Below, piece by piece: positions 25,349-34,103 of a DNA stretch of 64,000 nt. Origin of the DNA: Gymnodinialimonas ulvae (GTDB lineage Bacteria > Pseudomonadota > Alphaproteobacteria > Rhodobacterales > Rhodobacteraceae); the NCBI RefSeq assembly GCF_037543845.1, contig NZ_JBBIFX010000002.1, positions 310,001-374,000 on the forward strand. The letters are read 5' to 3'. Within the stretch, counting starts at the first letter, position 1. Each line of letters starts with the position of its first letter. Position numbers and translations under genes: made by a program. The notes beneath the pieces were generated by a model, which was given only the letters and a program-made list of their open reading frames with translations, was not told where the DNA came from and did not search any database.

Positions 25349-26917
25349 ATGTCCAGCATTCTGACGAACACAAGCGCTATGGTCGCGCTGCAAACCCTGA
25401 AATCAGTCAACTCGAACCTGCAACAGACCACGTCCGAGATTTCGACGGGTAAATCGGTTGCCTCCGCCAAAGACAATTCCGCTGTCTGGGCGATTTCGAA
25501 GGTGATGGAATCCGATGTGAAGGGCTTCAAGGGCATTCAGGAGAGCCTGAGCCTCGGGGAATCCACGGTTGCCGTTGCGCGGAACGCGTCTGAAACAGTC
25601 ACCGACCTGTTGACCGACATCAAAGGCAAGATCGTTGCCGCGCAAGAAGAGAACGTGGATCGCGATAAGATCCAGACAGACATCGCTGCGCTGCGCGAGC
25701 AGATTGGCGCCGTTGTCGGGGCCGCACAGTTCAATGGCCTAAACCTTGTCAAAGGCACAGAGGATGTGAACATCCTTGCGTCGCTTGACCGGTCCGGTTC
25801 GGGCAATGTCAGCGCAACGAACATCACCGTGAACCGCCAGGATCTCGGGACGGGTTCCGGTACCAACGGTGTCGGCACTGGTAACGACCTGTCTTCTCAA
25901 ATCGTGGGTGACAGCGGTGGCGGTGTGGCGTTTGCTGGGTCGAACCTGACCAATACCGGCGCAAGCGCGACGATCTCATTCGCGGGTGCCACGGGTTGGG
26001 ATGATACCGAATCGACCTCCATCACGGTTGGCAATCAGACGGTTACCTTCACTTCGACTGCTGACGATACGTCCAACACGATTGCGCGCGACGATCTCCT
26101 GGGCCGGTTGCAGGCTCTTGACCTTGACGATGTGAGCTTTGCTTCCAACGGGACAGACGAGATTGTGGTCACGTCGACCCGTGCGTTTGAAAGCCTTGAT
26201 ATCTCCATGGCCGACAGCACGGCTGGCGGTGGCGGCAACTCCTTCATCAGCGCCATCAACGGTGGCGCCGTTGTGGGCACGGCAACCGAAACCGGTACGA
26301 TCGATCAACGCGCGGAAGAGGTCTTCTTCTCGACCGGAGCCGCTCCGCGTGAGGGAAATTCTTATCAGGCCTCCATCGGTGGAACGGCGTATTTCTATAC
26401 AGCCGGTTCCGGTGAGACCATGGAGGACGTAGCCCGTGGCCTAAAGACTGCGATCGACTCTGCCGGCATTGAAGGCGTCTCGACCCAGGTTGCCATCGAT
26501 GACACGACCGGCGAGGTAAGCCTCAAAGTCGATAACGACTCGGCTGCGACCCTTGCGTTCGCGACAGCCGCCGCAGATGGCGGTGAGGCATCTGGTGGTC
26601 TCTTTGGTCTGGATGCAATCGATGTGACGACCAACGATGGGGCTGACGCAGCGCTCGACAATGTCGAAACGTTGATCCAGAACTCGATCGACGCGGCAGC
26701 GCAATTTGGTTCGGCGCAAGGCCGGATCGAAACGCAGTCGGACTTCATTGGCAGCCTTGTCGACTCGCTGAAATCCGGGATCGGCACCCTTGTCGACGCC
26801 GACATGGAAGCAGCATCGGCGCGGTTGCAAGCCCTGCAGGTCCAGCAGCAGTTGGCGACCCAGTCGTTGTCGATCGCCAACCAGGCTCCGCAGAACATCC
26901 TGTCGTTGTTCCGGTAA
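25349..26917 (+). CDS. fliC: Flagellin
   Basis: This 522-residue filament subunit is exported by the flagellar type III system. The conserved N-terminal D0/D1 helices (ILTNTSAMVALQTLKSVNSNL, AKDNSAVWAISKVMESDVKG, FNGLNLVKG) and C-terminal D1/D0 helices (RIETQSDFIGSLVDSLKSGIGTLVDADME, ending QNILSLFR) flank a variable region from about residue 165 to 430 rich in Gly, Thr, Asp and Ser, the surface-exposed part. A GGAAAGGGA ribosome-binding site lies just before the ATG. It heads the fliC-flaF-flbT-DUF1217 series and is followed by a strong hairpin. Confidence 0.96.
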   Translation: MSSILTNTSAMVALQTLKSVNSNLQQTTSEISTGKSVASAKDNSAVWAISKVMESDVKGFKGIQESLSLGESTVAVARNASETVTDLLTDIKGKIVAAQEENVDRDKIQTDIAALREQIGAVVGAAQFNGLNLVKGTEDVNILASLDRSGSGNVSATNITVNRQDLGTGSGTNGVGTGNDLSSQIVGDSGGGVAFAGSNLTNTGASATISFAGATGWDDTESTSITVGNQTVTFTSTADDTSNTIARDDLLGRLQALDLDDVSFASNGTDEIVVTSTRAFESLDISMADSTAGGGGNSFISAINGGAVVGTATETGTIDQRAEEVFFSTGAAPREGNSYQASIGGTAYFYTAGSGETMEDVARGLKTAIDSAGIEGVSTQVAIDDTTGEVSLKVDNDSAATLAFATAAADGGEASGGLFGLDAIDVTTNDGADAALDNVETLIQNSIDAAAQFGSAQGRIETQSDFIGSLVDSLKSGIGTLVDADMEAASARLQALQVQQQLATQSLSIANQAPQNILSLFR

Positions 26918-26927
26918 TCACACTTTG

Positions 26928-26955
26928 ACCGGGGCGCCTTTCGACGCGCCCCGGT
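26928..26955 (+). terminator. Stem-loop behind fliC
   Basis: A perfect 10-bp stem (ACCGGGGCGC / GCGCCCCGGT) with an 8-base loop begins 11 bases after the flagellin stop. No T-run follows, so partial termination or stabilisation of the abundant fliC message is likely, with some read-through to flaF. Confidence 0.6.
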
Positions 26956-27037
26956 AACCCTTTCCATACGACTTCCATCTGCGGCTCAAGACCCGAAGAC
27001 CCCGTGCCGCACCGACACGCCTTAAGGAGCCTGTCCT

Positions 27038-27412
27038 GTGATTTCCACCTCGCTCGCCCAATCCGCCTACGCCGCCTCGGCCGCGCCAGTGCGTACGGAA
27101 CGCGGCACCGAATATGCGGCTTTTCAAACCGTAACGACGAAACTGAACAATGCCATGCGCACGGATGCACCGATGACCGAGCGCGCGGCGGCCCTCCATG
27201 ACAATCGGCGTCTGTGGACCATTTTGGCCTCGGATCTTGCCGATGACGAGAATGCCCTGCCGCAAGGTTTGCGCGCACAGCTCTTTTATCTTGCTGAGTT
27301 TTCTCTTCTTCAGTCGCGCAAAGCCCTTCAAGATGCGGGCGCGCTCGAAGCGCTTGTGGAGATCAACACAGCCGTGATGCGCGGTCTCAGTGGTCAGGAG
27401 GTGACCACATGA
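27038..27412 (+). CDS. flaF: Flagellar biosynthesis regulator FlaF
   Basis: This 124-residue FlaF-family protein is needed in Caulobacter and relatives for flagellin secretion and expression. The family pattern is seen in SLAQSAYAASAAPVRTERGTEYAAF, then NRRLWTILASDLADDENALPQGLRAQLFYLAEF. The start is a GTG preceded by AAGGAG at 27024-27029. It overlaps flbT by 4 bases (ATGA). FlaF and FlbT act oppositely on flagellin mRNA translation in Caulobacter; the same pairing here suggests the same control. Confidence 0.92.
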   Translation: MISTSLAQSAYAASAAPVRTERGTEYAAFQTVTTKLNNAMRTDAPMTERAAALHDNRRLWTILASDLADDENALPQGLRAQLFYLAEFSLLQSRKALQDAGALEALVEINTAVMRGLSGQEVTT

Positions 27413-27813
27413 GTGGACTTGTCCTAAAACTCGGCCCGAAGGAACGGGTCCTGGTCAATGGTGCCGTAATCGAAAACGGGGATCGGCGCACGCGCCTATC
27501 GATCGTCACACCCGGCGCAAACATCTTGCGGTTGCGCGATGCGATCCATCCCGAAGAGGCGAACACACCTGTTCGTAGGGTATGCTATATCGCCCAGTTG
27601 GTGTTGTCCGGAGACGCGGATGTGGATGAGGCGAAGGCACAATTGCTCCGAGGTATGGAGCAATTGAGCCAGGTCTTCACCGATACTGACAGCCGCGCCC
27701 TTCTGTCGCGCGCAACGCAACACCTTGTTGAAGGACAGGTTTACCAGACGCTCAAATCGTTACGGGGATTGCTCGCGCGCGAAGACCGCCTTCTTGCTGC
27801 CAGCAAGACATGA
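27409..27813 (+). CDS. flbT: Flagellin translation regulator FlbT
   Basis: This 134-residue FlbT-family protein in Caulobacter binds the 5' leader of flagellin mRNA and represses or stabilises it depending on assembly state. The signature LVLKLGPKERVLVNGAVIENGDRRTRLSI at the N-terminus and the helical remainder (YIAQLVLSGDADVDEAKAQLL) match. It overlaps flaF at its start and the DUF1217 gene at its end, each by 4 bases. Confidence 0.93.
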   Translation: MSGLVLKLGPKERVLVNGAVIENGDRRTRLSIVTPGANILRLRDAIHPEEANTPVRRVCYIAQLVLSGDADVDEAKAQLLRGMEQLSQVFTDTDSRALLSRATQHLVEGQVYQTLKSLRGLLAREDRLLAASKT

Positions 27814-28607
27814 TTTTCCAGCCGGTTCTTCCATTTGGTGGGTATGCCGGTTGGCGGTTCCTCGAGTCGAACCTTGAACGCCAACAGTCGCAATTTGCAC
27901 AGGCTCCGGTTCAGGAACGTGATCGCGCGTACTTTGCGGAGAACATCGGAAAGGTCCGATCACCTGAAGATCTGGTTTCAGACTACCGTCTCCTCCGGGT
28001 GGCTTTGGGCGCCTATGGTCTGCAGGATGACCTGCCCAACCGCGCGTTCATCGAAAAAGTTCTTTCAGATGGCATCGACGAACCCGAAGCGCTGGCTAAC
28101 CGACTGGCAGACAAGCGATACCGTGTTTTTTCAGAAGCTTTCGGGTTTGGGGGCACATTGCCGCCAAATACGCAAAGCCCTACGTTCGCGGACCGGGTCT
28201 TGGCGCGGTTTGATCGTCAATCCTTTGAAGTTGCAGTTGGTGAAGTCGACAGCGATATGCGGCTTGCCCTTGCGGCCTCACGTGAAGTGCCGGACATTGT
28301 TGCAGCCGGCGGAAGCGATGCGACGGCTTGGCTGACGGTTTTGGGGAACCCACCGCTACGCCAGGTGTTTGAAACAGCATTTGGCTTGCCTTCCGCGATT
28401 GCGACAGTCGACCTGGACAGGCAGGTTGAGGCGTTTCAAGCGGGTGCGGAAAGAACCCTTGGGTCATCGGAATTTTCGCAATTCTCCGACCCGGAGGCTG
28501 TAGATGAACTTCTCAAGTCTTTCACCGTTCGAGCGCAGGTGAACGCTGGCATATCAGCGTCCACCCCAGGGGCCACTGCAATAACGCTTCTTCAGAATCT
28601 CGTCTAA
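27810..28607 (+). CDS. DUF1217 family flagellar protein
   Basis: This 265-residue protein is of the DUF1217 family, common in alphaproteobacterial flagellar loci. The N-terminal segment (FGGYAGWRFLESNLERQQSQFA) and helical repeats containing Asp/Pro-rich turns (LPNRAFIEKVLSDGIDEPEALANRLADKRYR) are typical. Each half carries a version of the helical unit. No signal peptide is visible. Function is not established; its overlap with flbT suggests a part in flagellin export or filament assembly. It is convergent with fliI, leaving 21 bases. Confidence 0.82.
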   Translation: MIFQPVLPFGGYAGWRFLESNLERQQSQFAQAPVQERDRAYFAENIGKVRSPEDLVSDYRLLRVALGAYGLQDDLPNRAFIEKVLSDGIDEPEALANRLADKRYRVFSEAFGFGGTLPPNTQSPTFADRVLARFDRQSFEVAVGEVDSDMRLALAASREVPDIVAAGGSDATAWLTVLGNPPLRQVFETAFGLPSAIATVDLDRQVEAFQAGAERTLGSSEFSQFSDPEAVDELLKSFTVRAQVNAGISASTPGATAITLLQNLV

Positions 28608-28628
28608 TCTCATTCCGATCATCGCCTC

Positions 28629-29960
28629 TCACGGCGCCTTTGAAATGGATCCGGCCCGCGACAGTATTTTGCGCAGCGCTTCGAAACTCTCAGCCGCACC
28701 TCCTTCGGAATACCCCGCCACAAACCGGTCGAGATCGGACCAGACCTTGACGGCTGCATCAGTCGTGGGATCGGCACCGGGAGTGTACAAGCCTGCCTGT
28801 ACCATCATTTCAGCCTTGTCATAAGCTGACAGCAAATGCCGTGCTTCGCGGATCAACGCGTTTTCCGCCTCGTCCGCGGCGCCCGGTAGCGACCGGCTGA
28901 CCGATCGCAATACATCGATTGCGGGAAAACGCCCTCGCTCTGCAATGTCACGTGACAAAACCACATGGCCATCCAACACGCCGCGTGTGACGTCCGCCAC
29001 GGGACCTTCCATATCAGATCCGGCAACCAGAACCGAAAAGATGGCGGTGATATCTCCTTGATCCCCGACACCTGGTCCGGCGCGTTCAGCCAACCCCATG
29101 ACCGATTGTGCCATAGAGGCCGGGAATCCGGACGGTCCGAATGGCTCTCCTGCAGCCGCAGCGACATCGCGCTGCGCTTCGGCAAAGCGAGTAATTGAAT
29201 CGGCCAGTAGAAGGACGTTCTTTCCCTGATCACGGAAGAATTCCGCCACGGCCATCATCGTATACGCGGCGCGCGCCCGTGTTGGTGCGGGGCGGTCGGA
29301 CGTTGCGGTCACCACCACGGCGCGCTTGAGGCCGTCGGGCCCAAGAGTATCGGTTACGAAATCGCGTACTTCTCGCCCCCGCTCGCCGATGAGCCCGATG
29401 ACAACCACATCGGTCTGCATTTGCTGTGCCAACGCAGCGATCAACCGTGATTTCCCGACACCTGATCCAGCGAACAATCCGACCCGTTGGCCTTCGACGA
29501 TTGGAAGAAGTGTATCAAAGGCCGCGTGACCGGTTTCCAGTCGCTGGCCAAGACCCCGGCGGTGCGTCGGAGAAGGCGGTGAAGCAAGCAAGGGATACGC
29601 ACGCGCGCCCTGGAACAAGGCGCGTCCATCCAGAGGTGCGCCGTCAGGGTCGATGACGCGCCCGAGCCAACTGATATCGGGCGCGATCACCTGTGGCCCG
29701 ATGTGCGACACGGTGGCGCCGAGGCGCAGGCCGTCGGTTGGACCCTCGGGCATGACGCGCGCGATCCCGTCTTCCATCGCGAGGATTTCGCCGGTCAGTT
29801 CCGTGTGAAAGCGTACGCGATCCCCAAGAGCGGCGACGCGCGTTAGACCCACAACAGAGACACTGGACCGGCCGAGAGCTGTGACCTCTCCGACCGCGCG
29901 AGACGGTGTGATGCCCCGCAATTGTGCCCGCAGCAGGTCGATGGCATCCGGATTTTGCAT
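28629..29960 (-). CDS. fliI: Flagellar type III export ATPase FliI
   Basis: This 443-residue homologue of the F1-ATPase beta subunit energises substrate unfolding and export. Walker A is FAGSGVGKSRLI (near residue 165), Walker B is NVLLLADSITRFAEAQRDVA, and the GERGREVRDF motif is present. The ATG at 29960 has GGAG nine bases upstream; 13 more upstream codons are open but not family-like. It is monocistronic on the minus strand, divergent from flgB, with fliH found in a separate block near fliF. Confidence 0.95.
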   Translation of the reverse strand: MQNPDAIDLLRAQLRGITPSRAVGEVTALGRSSVSVVGLTRVAALGDRVRFHTELTGEILAMEDGIARVMPEGPTDGLRLGATVSHIGPQVIAPDISWLGRVIDPDGAPLDGRALFQGARAYPLLASPPSPTHRRGLGQRLETGHAAFDTLLPIVEGQRVGLFAGSGVGKSRLIAALAQQMQTDVVVIGLIGERGREVRDFVTDTLGPDGLKRAVVVTATSDRPAPTRARAAYTMMAVAEFFRDQGKNVLLLADSITRFAEAQRDVAAAAGEPFGPSGFPASMAQSVMGLAERAGPGVGDQGDITAIFSVLVAGSDMEGPVADVTRGVLDGHVVLSRDIAERGRFPAIDVLRSVSRSLPGAADEAENALIREARHLLSAYDKAEMMVQAGLYTPGADPTTDAAVKVWSDLDRFVAGYSEGGAAESFEALRKILSRAGSISKAP

Positions 29961-30059
29961 GATGGATTCTCCGATCAGCGGCGCAAAGGCGCGCCACAAT
30001 TACGGAATGTAAAGGAATCAGTCTTAAGCCTTCGTGTAGCCGAAATGGGAGAAACCCAG

Positions 30060-30413
30060 ATGTTCGATAGGCTCGAGATTTTTCAGTTGGCCGGTGGCCT
30101 CGCACGACACTCCGCCTCACGGCAGGCGGTGGTGGCGCAGAATATCGCAAATGCGGATACACCGGGCTACCGGGCGCGCGACGTTGCCGACTTCGCGAAC
30201 ACTTGGCGCGCCATGACACAGGAAAACCGCCTTGGCCGTGGCGAAATGCCGATGCGCGTTGTTGATGCCGGAACGCCTGCGTCTCCCAACGGAAACACGG
30301 TCTCTCTCGAATTCGAAATGCTGCGTGGAATTGAGGCGCAGCGCGCCCACGATCGCGCCTTGCGTGTTTACGGCTCGGCGATGTCGATCCTGCGCACCAG
30401 TATTGGTCGATAG
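30060..30413 (+). CDS. flgB: Flagellar basal-body rod protein FlgB
   Basis: This 117-residue proximal rod subunit has the N-terminal rod signature SRQAVVAQNIANADTPGYRARDV (about residues 18-40) and the C-terminal helix ALRVYGSAMSILRTSIGR. The start ATG at 30060 is preceded by GGGAGA. It is the first gene of the long rod/ring operon, 11 bases before flgC. Confidence 0.94.
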   Translation: MFDRLEIFQLAGGLARHSASRQAVVAQNIANADTPGYRARDVADFANTWRAMTQENRLGRGEMPMRVVDAGTPASPNGNTVSLEFEMLRGIEAQRAHDRALRVYGSAMSILRTSIGR

Positions 30414-30424
30414 GGGGGCGTGCG

Positions 30425-30817
30425 ATGACCGAGTTTTCCAGTGCCCTTTCCGTCGCCGCATCCGGTATGCGCGCACAGGCGCAGCGCCTGACCCATGTGT
30501 CAGAAAACATCGCCAACGCGGACACACCCGGATATCGCCGCAAGATCACCAGTTTCGAGGTGGAACGCGCGCTCGAGGCCCCGCAGGGCGCCGTGCGGCC
30601 AGGCCCGGTGCGCCTCGACCAAGGTGTATTACCCGTTATTTTTGATCCGTCGCATCCTATGGCCGATGCGACGGGCAACTACGAAGGGTCGAATGTCGAC
30701 CTGGTCATCGAACTCGCCGATGCGCGTGAAGCGCAACGGTCCTACGAGGCCAATCTGAGGATCTTCGATCAGATCCGGCAGATGTCCTCATCGCTCAACG
30801 AATTGCTACGACGCTAA
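30425..30817 (+). CDS. flgC: Flagellar basal-body rod protein FlgC
   Basis: This 130-residue rod subunit has the N-terminal helix LSVAASGMRAQAQRLTHVSENIANADTPGYRRK, the family's HPMADATGNYEGSNVDLVIELADAREAQRSYEANL block and a C-terminal helix. It sits between flgB and fliE as in most flagellar operons. Confidence 0.95.
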   Translation: MTEFSSALSVAASGMRAQAQRLTHVSENIANADTPGYRRKITSFEVERALEAPQGAVRPGPVRLDQGVLPVIFDPSHPMADATGNYEGSNVDLVIELADAREAQRSYEANLRIFDQIRQMSSSLNELLRR

Positions 30818-30842
30818 CCCCATCATCTGAGGAGAATCCCGG

Positions 30843-31127
30843 ATGGATATTCGCCAATCCCTTGCCGCGCAGGCCTATCAACCCCTGCGTCAGGCAGCAC
30901 AATCAACCGAAACCGCCGACGGCGGTGCCTTCACCCAAGCTGTGTCGAGCTTCGCCGAAACCGTCGCTCAAGGTGAGGCGCAAGCGCACGCCGCGATGAC
31001 AACCGGCGCCGACCCACATTCGCTGGTGACAGCACTGGCACAGACGGAATTGGCCGTGGAAACGGCCGTTACGATCCGGGACCGCGTGGTCGAAGCGTAT
31101 CAGGAAATCCTCCGGATGCCGGTGTAA
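30843..31127 (+). CDS. fliE: Flagellar hook-basal body complex protein FliE
   Basis: This 94-residue adapter joins the MS ring to the rod and is exported early. The C-terminal family signature DPHSLVTALAQTELAVETAVTIRDRVVEAYQEILRMPV is clear. The N-terminal 40 residues are short compared with enteric FliE. A GAGGAG ribosome-binding site precedes the ATG. It is followed after 4 bases by fliQ. Confidence 0.92.
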   Translation: MDIRQSLAAQAYQPLRQAAQSTETADGGAFTQAVSSFAETVAQGEAQAHAAMTTGADPHSLVTALAQTELAVETAVTIRDRVVEAYQEILRMPV

Positions 31128-31131
31128 GCGC

Positions 31132-31398
31132 ATGGATGAGATGATCTTCTTCGACACGCTGCGCCAGGCGCTTTGGGTATCCGTTGCCGTTGCGACGCCG
31201 ATCCTCGCCGCGGCGCTCATCTCCGGCATTGTGGTCGGCCTGTTTCAGGCCCTGACCAGCGTGCAGGAAATGACACTGACCTTTGTGCCGAAACTCGCCG
31301 CGATCGTGGTCGTTTTCTGGGTGTCGATGGGGTTCATGACGCAGACCCTCACGACCTATTTTACCGGCACGTTGGTGCCGATCATCGCGGGAATGTAG
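31132..31398 (+). CDS. fliQ: Flagellar export gate protein FliQ
   Basis: This 88-residue protein has two transmembrane helices and is a component of the FliPQR export gate. The conserved FFDTLRQALWVSVAVATPILAAALISGIVVGLFQALTSVQEMTLTFVPK pattern is present. It is separated from fliP (46595) and fliR (36168), which are in other blocks of the island. Confidence 0.95.
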   Translation: MDEMIFFDTLRQALWVSVAVATPILAAALISGIVVGLFQALTSVQEMTLTFVPKLAAIVVVFWVSMGFMTQTLTTYFTGTLVPIIAGM

Positions 31399-31401
31399 GC
31401 C

Positions 31402-32124
31402 ATGGACAATCCTGGATACACCGCGCTTACCCGACTGTCTGGTCTTGCCCGAGAGATGTCGGTCGTGGCCAACAACATCGCCAATATTTCGACCACGGGC
31501 TTCCGATCCGAGGGTCTGATCTTTGCCGAACACATCGCCGCAACGGGTCGTGGAGAGCCGTCATTGAGCATGGGCACCGCGGTCGGGAGGTCGATTTCAC
31601 CGCAGCAAGGCGCATTGGAACAAACCGGCGGTACGTTCGACTTCGCAATCGAGGGCGAAGGCTTTTTCTTGGTGGAAACGGCGGAAGGTCAGGCATTGAC
31701 CCGGGCGGGAGCCTTCATCCGCAATGACTTTGGCGAGTTGGTGACGCCGGAAGGCGGACGCGTGCTTGATGCCGGAGGTGCGCCGATTTTTGTGCCGCCC
31801 GACGCGCGCGGCGTCGCGCTTGCCCCGGATGGCACAATTTCCGCCGATGGGCAGCCTTTGACCGTTGTCGGCCTCTACATGCCGATCGACCCGCTGGAGC
31901 TTTCGCGCCAGTCCGGCACGTCATTCACCGCCGAGAGTGGCTACGTTCCGGCCGAAAATCCACGCGTTATGCAGGGATTTCTCGAACGATCAAATGTCAG
32001 TGCGGTCGCACAGATCTCGCGCATGATCGAAGTCCAGCGCGCCTATGAACTTGGGCAAAGCTTCATGGATGCCGAAGACAATCGCATCCGCGATTTCCTG
32101 CGCACCGCAGGCCAGCGCAGCTGA
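31402..32124 (+). CDS. flgF: Flagellar basal-body rod protein FlgF
   Basis: This 240-residue proximal rod protein has the N-terminal block TALTRLSGLAREMSVVANNIANISTTGFRSE, a central FlgE/F/G/K-type domain (FDFAIEGEGFFLVETAEGQALTRAGAF) and the C-terminal ISRMIEVQRAYELGQSFM. It follows fliQ by 3 bases and precedes flgG by 19. Confidence 0.94.
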   Translation: MDNPGYTALTRLSGLAREMSVVANNIANISTTGFRSEGLIFAEHIAATGRGEPSLSMGTAVGRSISPQQGALEQTGGTFDFAIEGEGFFLVETAEGQALTRAGAFIRNDFGELVTPEGGRVLDAGGAPIFVPPDARGVALAPDGTISADGQPLTVVGLYMPIDPLELSRQSGTSFTAESGYVPAENPRVMQGFLERSNVSAVAQISRMIEVQRAYELGQSFMDAEDNRIRDFLRTAGQRS

Positions 32125-32143
32125 TCCAGAAAGGATTTAACCA

Positions 32144-32929
32144 ATGAGAGCCTTGGATATTGCCGCAACCGGCATGAGCGCGCAGCAACTGCGTGTCGAT
32201 GTGATCTCCAACAATATCGCGAATATGTCGACGACCGGATACTCGCCGCGCCGCGCCGATTTCGCCGATCTGCACTATCAGCAGATGACACGTGCTGGTG
32301 CGATCAACGCCGCAGACGGCACGGTAGTGCCCGCAGGAGTTCAAGTTGGTCTTGGGGTGCGCGCAGCCGCCGTCACGGTTACCTGGCAACAGGGCACTGT
32401 GGCTGCGACCGGTGGCGATCTGGACGTGGCGATCGAGGGCCGCGGATACTTTGAGGTCACTCTGCCGAGCGGCGAGAGCGCCTATACCCGCGACGGAGCG
32501 CTGCAGCGAACGGGTGACGGGCTGATCGTCACCGCGGATGGTTTCGAGGTGAACCCGGGCCTCACGATCCCAGCCGATGCGCGTTCCATTGAGATCAACG
32601 CATCGGGCGAGGTTTATGCCAGCTTCCTTGGGGAAGTTGAGCCACAACTCCTTGGGCAGCTTAACCTTGTCGCGTTTTCCAATGACAGCGGTTTGGAGGC
32701 CATCGGGTCGAATCTGTTTCTCGAAACCGGCGCCTCTGGCGCGCCTCTTGCCGGGCAACCGGGTGAAGATGGTTTGGGGACCCTGCGGCAGGGGTATGTT
32801 GAACAATCCTCCGTTGATTCCGTACGCGAAATCACTGATTTGATCGAGGCACAGCGCGGCTATGAGCTGAATGCCAAGGTTCTGACCGCCGCTGACCAGA
32901 TGCTTGGCGCAACGACACAGGTGCGCTGA
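32144..32929 (+). CDS. flgG: Flagellar distal rod protein FlgG
   Basis: This 261-residue distal rod protein has the N-terminal motif MRALDIAATGMSAQQLRVDVISNNIANMSTTGY and the middle DVAIEGRGYFEVTLPSGESAYTRDG. The C-terminal VEQSSVDSVREITDLIEAQRGYELNAKVLTAADQM is diagnostic for FlgG over FlgF. Its stop codon overlaps the flgA start by one base. Confidence 0.96.
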   Translation: MRALDIAATGMSAQQLRVDVISNNIANMSTTGYSPRRADFADLHYQQMTRAGAINAADGTVVPAGVQVGLGVRAAAVTVTWQQGTVAATGGDLDVAIEGRGYFEVTLPSGESAYTRDGALQRTGDGLIVTADGFEVNPGLTIPADARSIEINASGEVYASFLGEVEPQLLGQLNLVAFSNDSGLEAIGSNLFLETGASGAPLAGQPGEDGLGTLRQGYVEQSSVDSVREITDLIEAQRGYELNAKVLTAADQMLGATTQVR

Positions 32930-33351
32930 TGAGATGGATTTTTCTGCTCCTTTTCCTTGCCCCGCCGGTGTCCGCTCAGGAAACCGTCATTGCCGCTGGC
33001 ACGATCCGTGGCGCAACACTGATCGGACCCTCCGACGTTGCGACCGTGGAGGGCGAGACGCCGGGCGCCCTGTCGGATATGGCCGAGGCCGTCGGTATGG
33101 AAGCGCGTATCAACCTTTACCCCGGACGCCCTATTCGCCCAGGCGATCTGCGTCCCGCTGCAATCGTAGAGCGCAATGAGATCGTTTCTCTGCGTTACAA
33201 TCATGGCGGCCTTTTGATCCTTACCGAAGGGCGCGCGCTGGACCGTGCGGCGGAGGGCGAAAGATTGCGCGTCATCAACCTCACGTCCCGTCAAACCGTT
33301 ACCGCTGTGGCCTCCGCGCCCGGCCTTGTCATCGTTGGACCGTCTCAATGA
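32929..33351 (+). CDS. flgA: P-ring assembly chaperone FlgA
   Basis: This 140-residue periplasmic chaperone for FlgI has a signal peptide (MRWIFLLLFLAPPVSAQ). Its SAF-like domain has RINLYPGRPIRPGDLRPAAIVERNEIVSL and ends with TAVASAPGLVIVGP. It is shorter than enteric FlgA (about 219), containing only the C-terminal SAF domain, which is normal for Alphaproteobacteria. It overlaps both flgG and flgH. Confidence 0.9.
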   Translation: MRWIFLLLFLAPPVSAQETVIAAGTIRGATLIGPSDVATVEGETPGALSDMAEAVGMEARINLYPGRPIRPGDLRPAAIVERNEIVSLRYNHGGLLILTEGRALDRAAEGERLRVINLTSRQTVTAVASAPGLVIVGPSQ

Positions 33352-34088
33352 AATCACGTTTCGCCAAAATTCTCTGCGTCTGTCTTGCCGGATTGGCGAT
33401 GACAGGATGTGCCCGACTGGGGCAGGTCGGTCAGGTTCCAGAACTTACGTCTCCAGCAAGCGGAAACGAGGTTTTTGCCATGAATGTCACCGCCGTTCCG
33501 GAGGCGGCACACGTGCCTGACCGGGCGGAGGGGGCGTCGCTTTGGACATCCGGACGCGCGTCATTGCTTGGCGATCGGCGTGCCGGGCAACGCGGCGATA
33601 TCTTGACGGTTGTGATCGAGATTGATGACAGCGCTGAGTTCTCAAACTCTTCCGAAAGAGAGCGCACCGGCTCCGAAGAGCTCGGTGTTCCAAACCTGTT
33701 CGGATTGCCGCAACGCATTGATGGCCTCATGACCGGTGGCGGATCCTTGGGAGAGGCCGTCGAATTCGACAGCACCAGCCGGTCCGCTGGTGAAGGAGCC
33801 GTCCGACGCAACGAAGAATTGACGCTACGGGTCGCCGCAACGGTCACGGAAGTCTTGCAAAATGGGGTTCTGCGCATCGAAGGCAGCCAGGAGGTTCGCG
33901 TGAACAACGAGGTTCGCGAATTGCTGGTGTCTGGCTACGTCCGTCCCGAGGATATCTCGCGCCAGAATTCCATTGAATACGATCGCATTGCCGCGGCCCG
34001 GATTTCCTATGGCGGCCGGGGCTTGATCACCGACGTGCAGAGGCCGCGTTACGGTCAGGAAGTCGTCGATACGATCTTGCCGTTCTGA
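33348..34088 (+). CDS. flgH: Flagellar L-ring lipoprotein FlgH
   Basis: This 246-residue outer-membrane ring lipoprotein has the lipobox LAMTGCARL (Cys near residue 22). The family block SLWTSGRASLLGDRRAGQRGDILTVVIEIDD is followed by LRIEGSQEVRVNNEVRELLVSGYVRPEDIS. The ATG overlaps the flgA stop by 4 bases. The P-ring partner flgI is in the flgE block about 15 kb away. Confidence 0.95.
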   Translation: MKSRFAKILCVCLAGLAMTGCARLGQVGQVPELTSPASGNEVFAMNVTAVPEAAHVPDRAEGASLWTSGRASLLGDRRAGQRGDILTVVIEIDDSAEFSNSSERERTGSEELGVPNLFGLPQRIDGLMTGGGSLGEAVEFDSTSRSAGEGAVRRNEELTLRVAATVTEVLQNGVLRIEGSQEVRVNNEVRELLVSGYVRPEDISRQNSIEYDRIAAARISYGGRGLITDVQRPRYGQEVVDTILPF

Positions 34089-34103
34089 AGAAGGAGAGAG
34101 CCC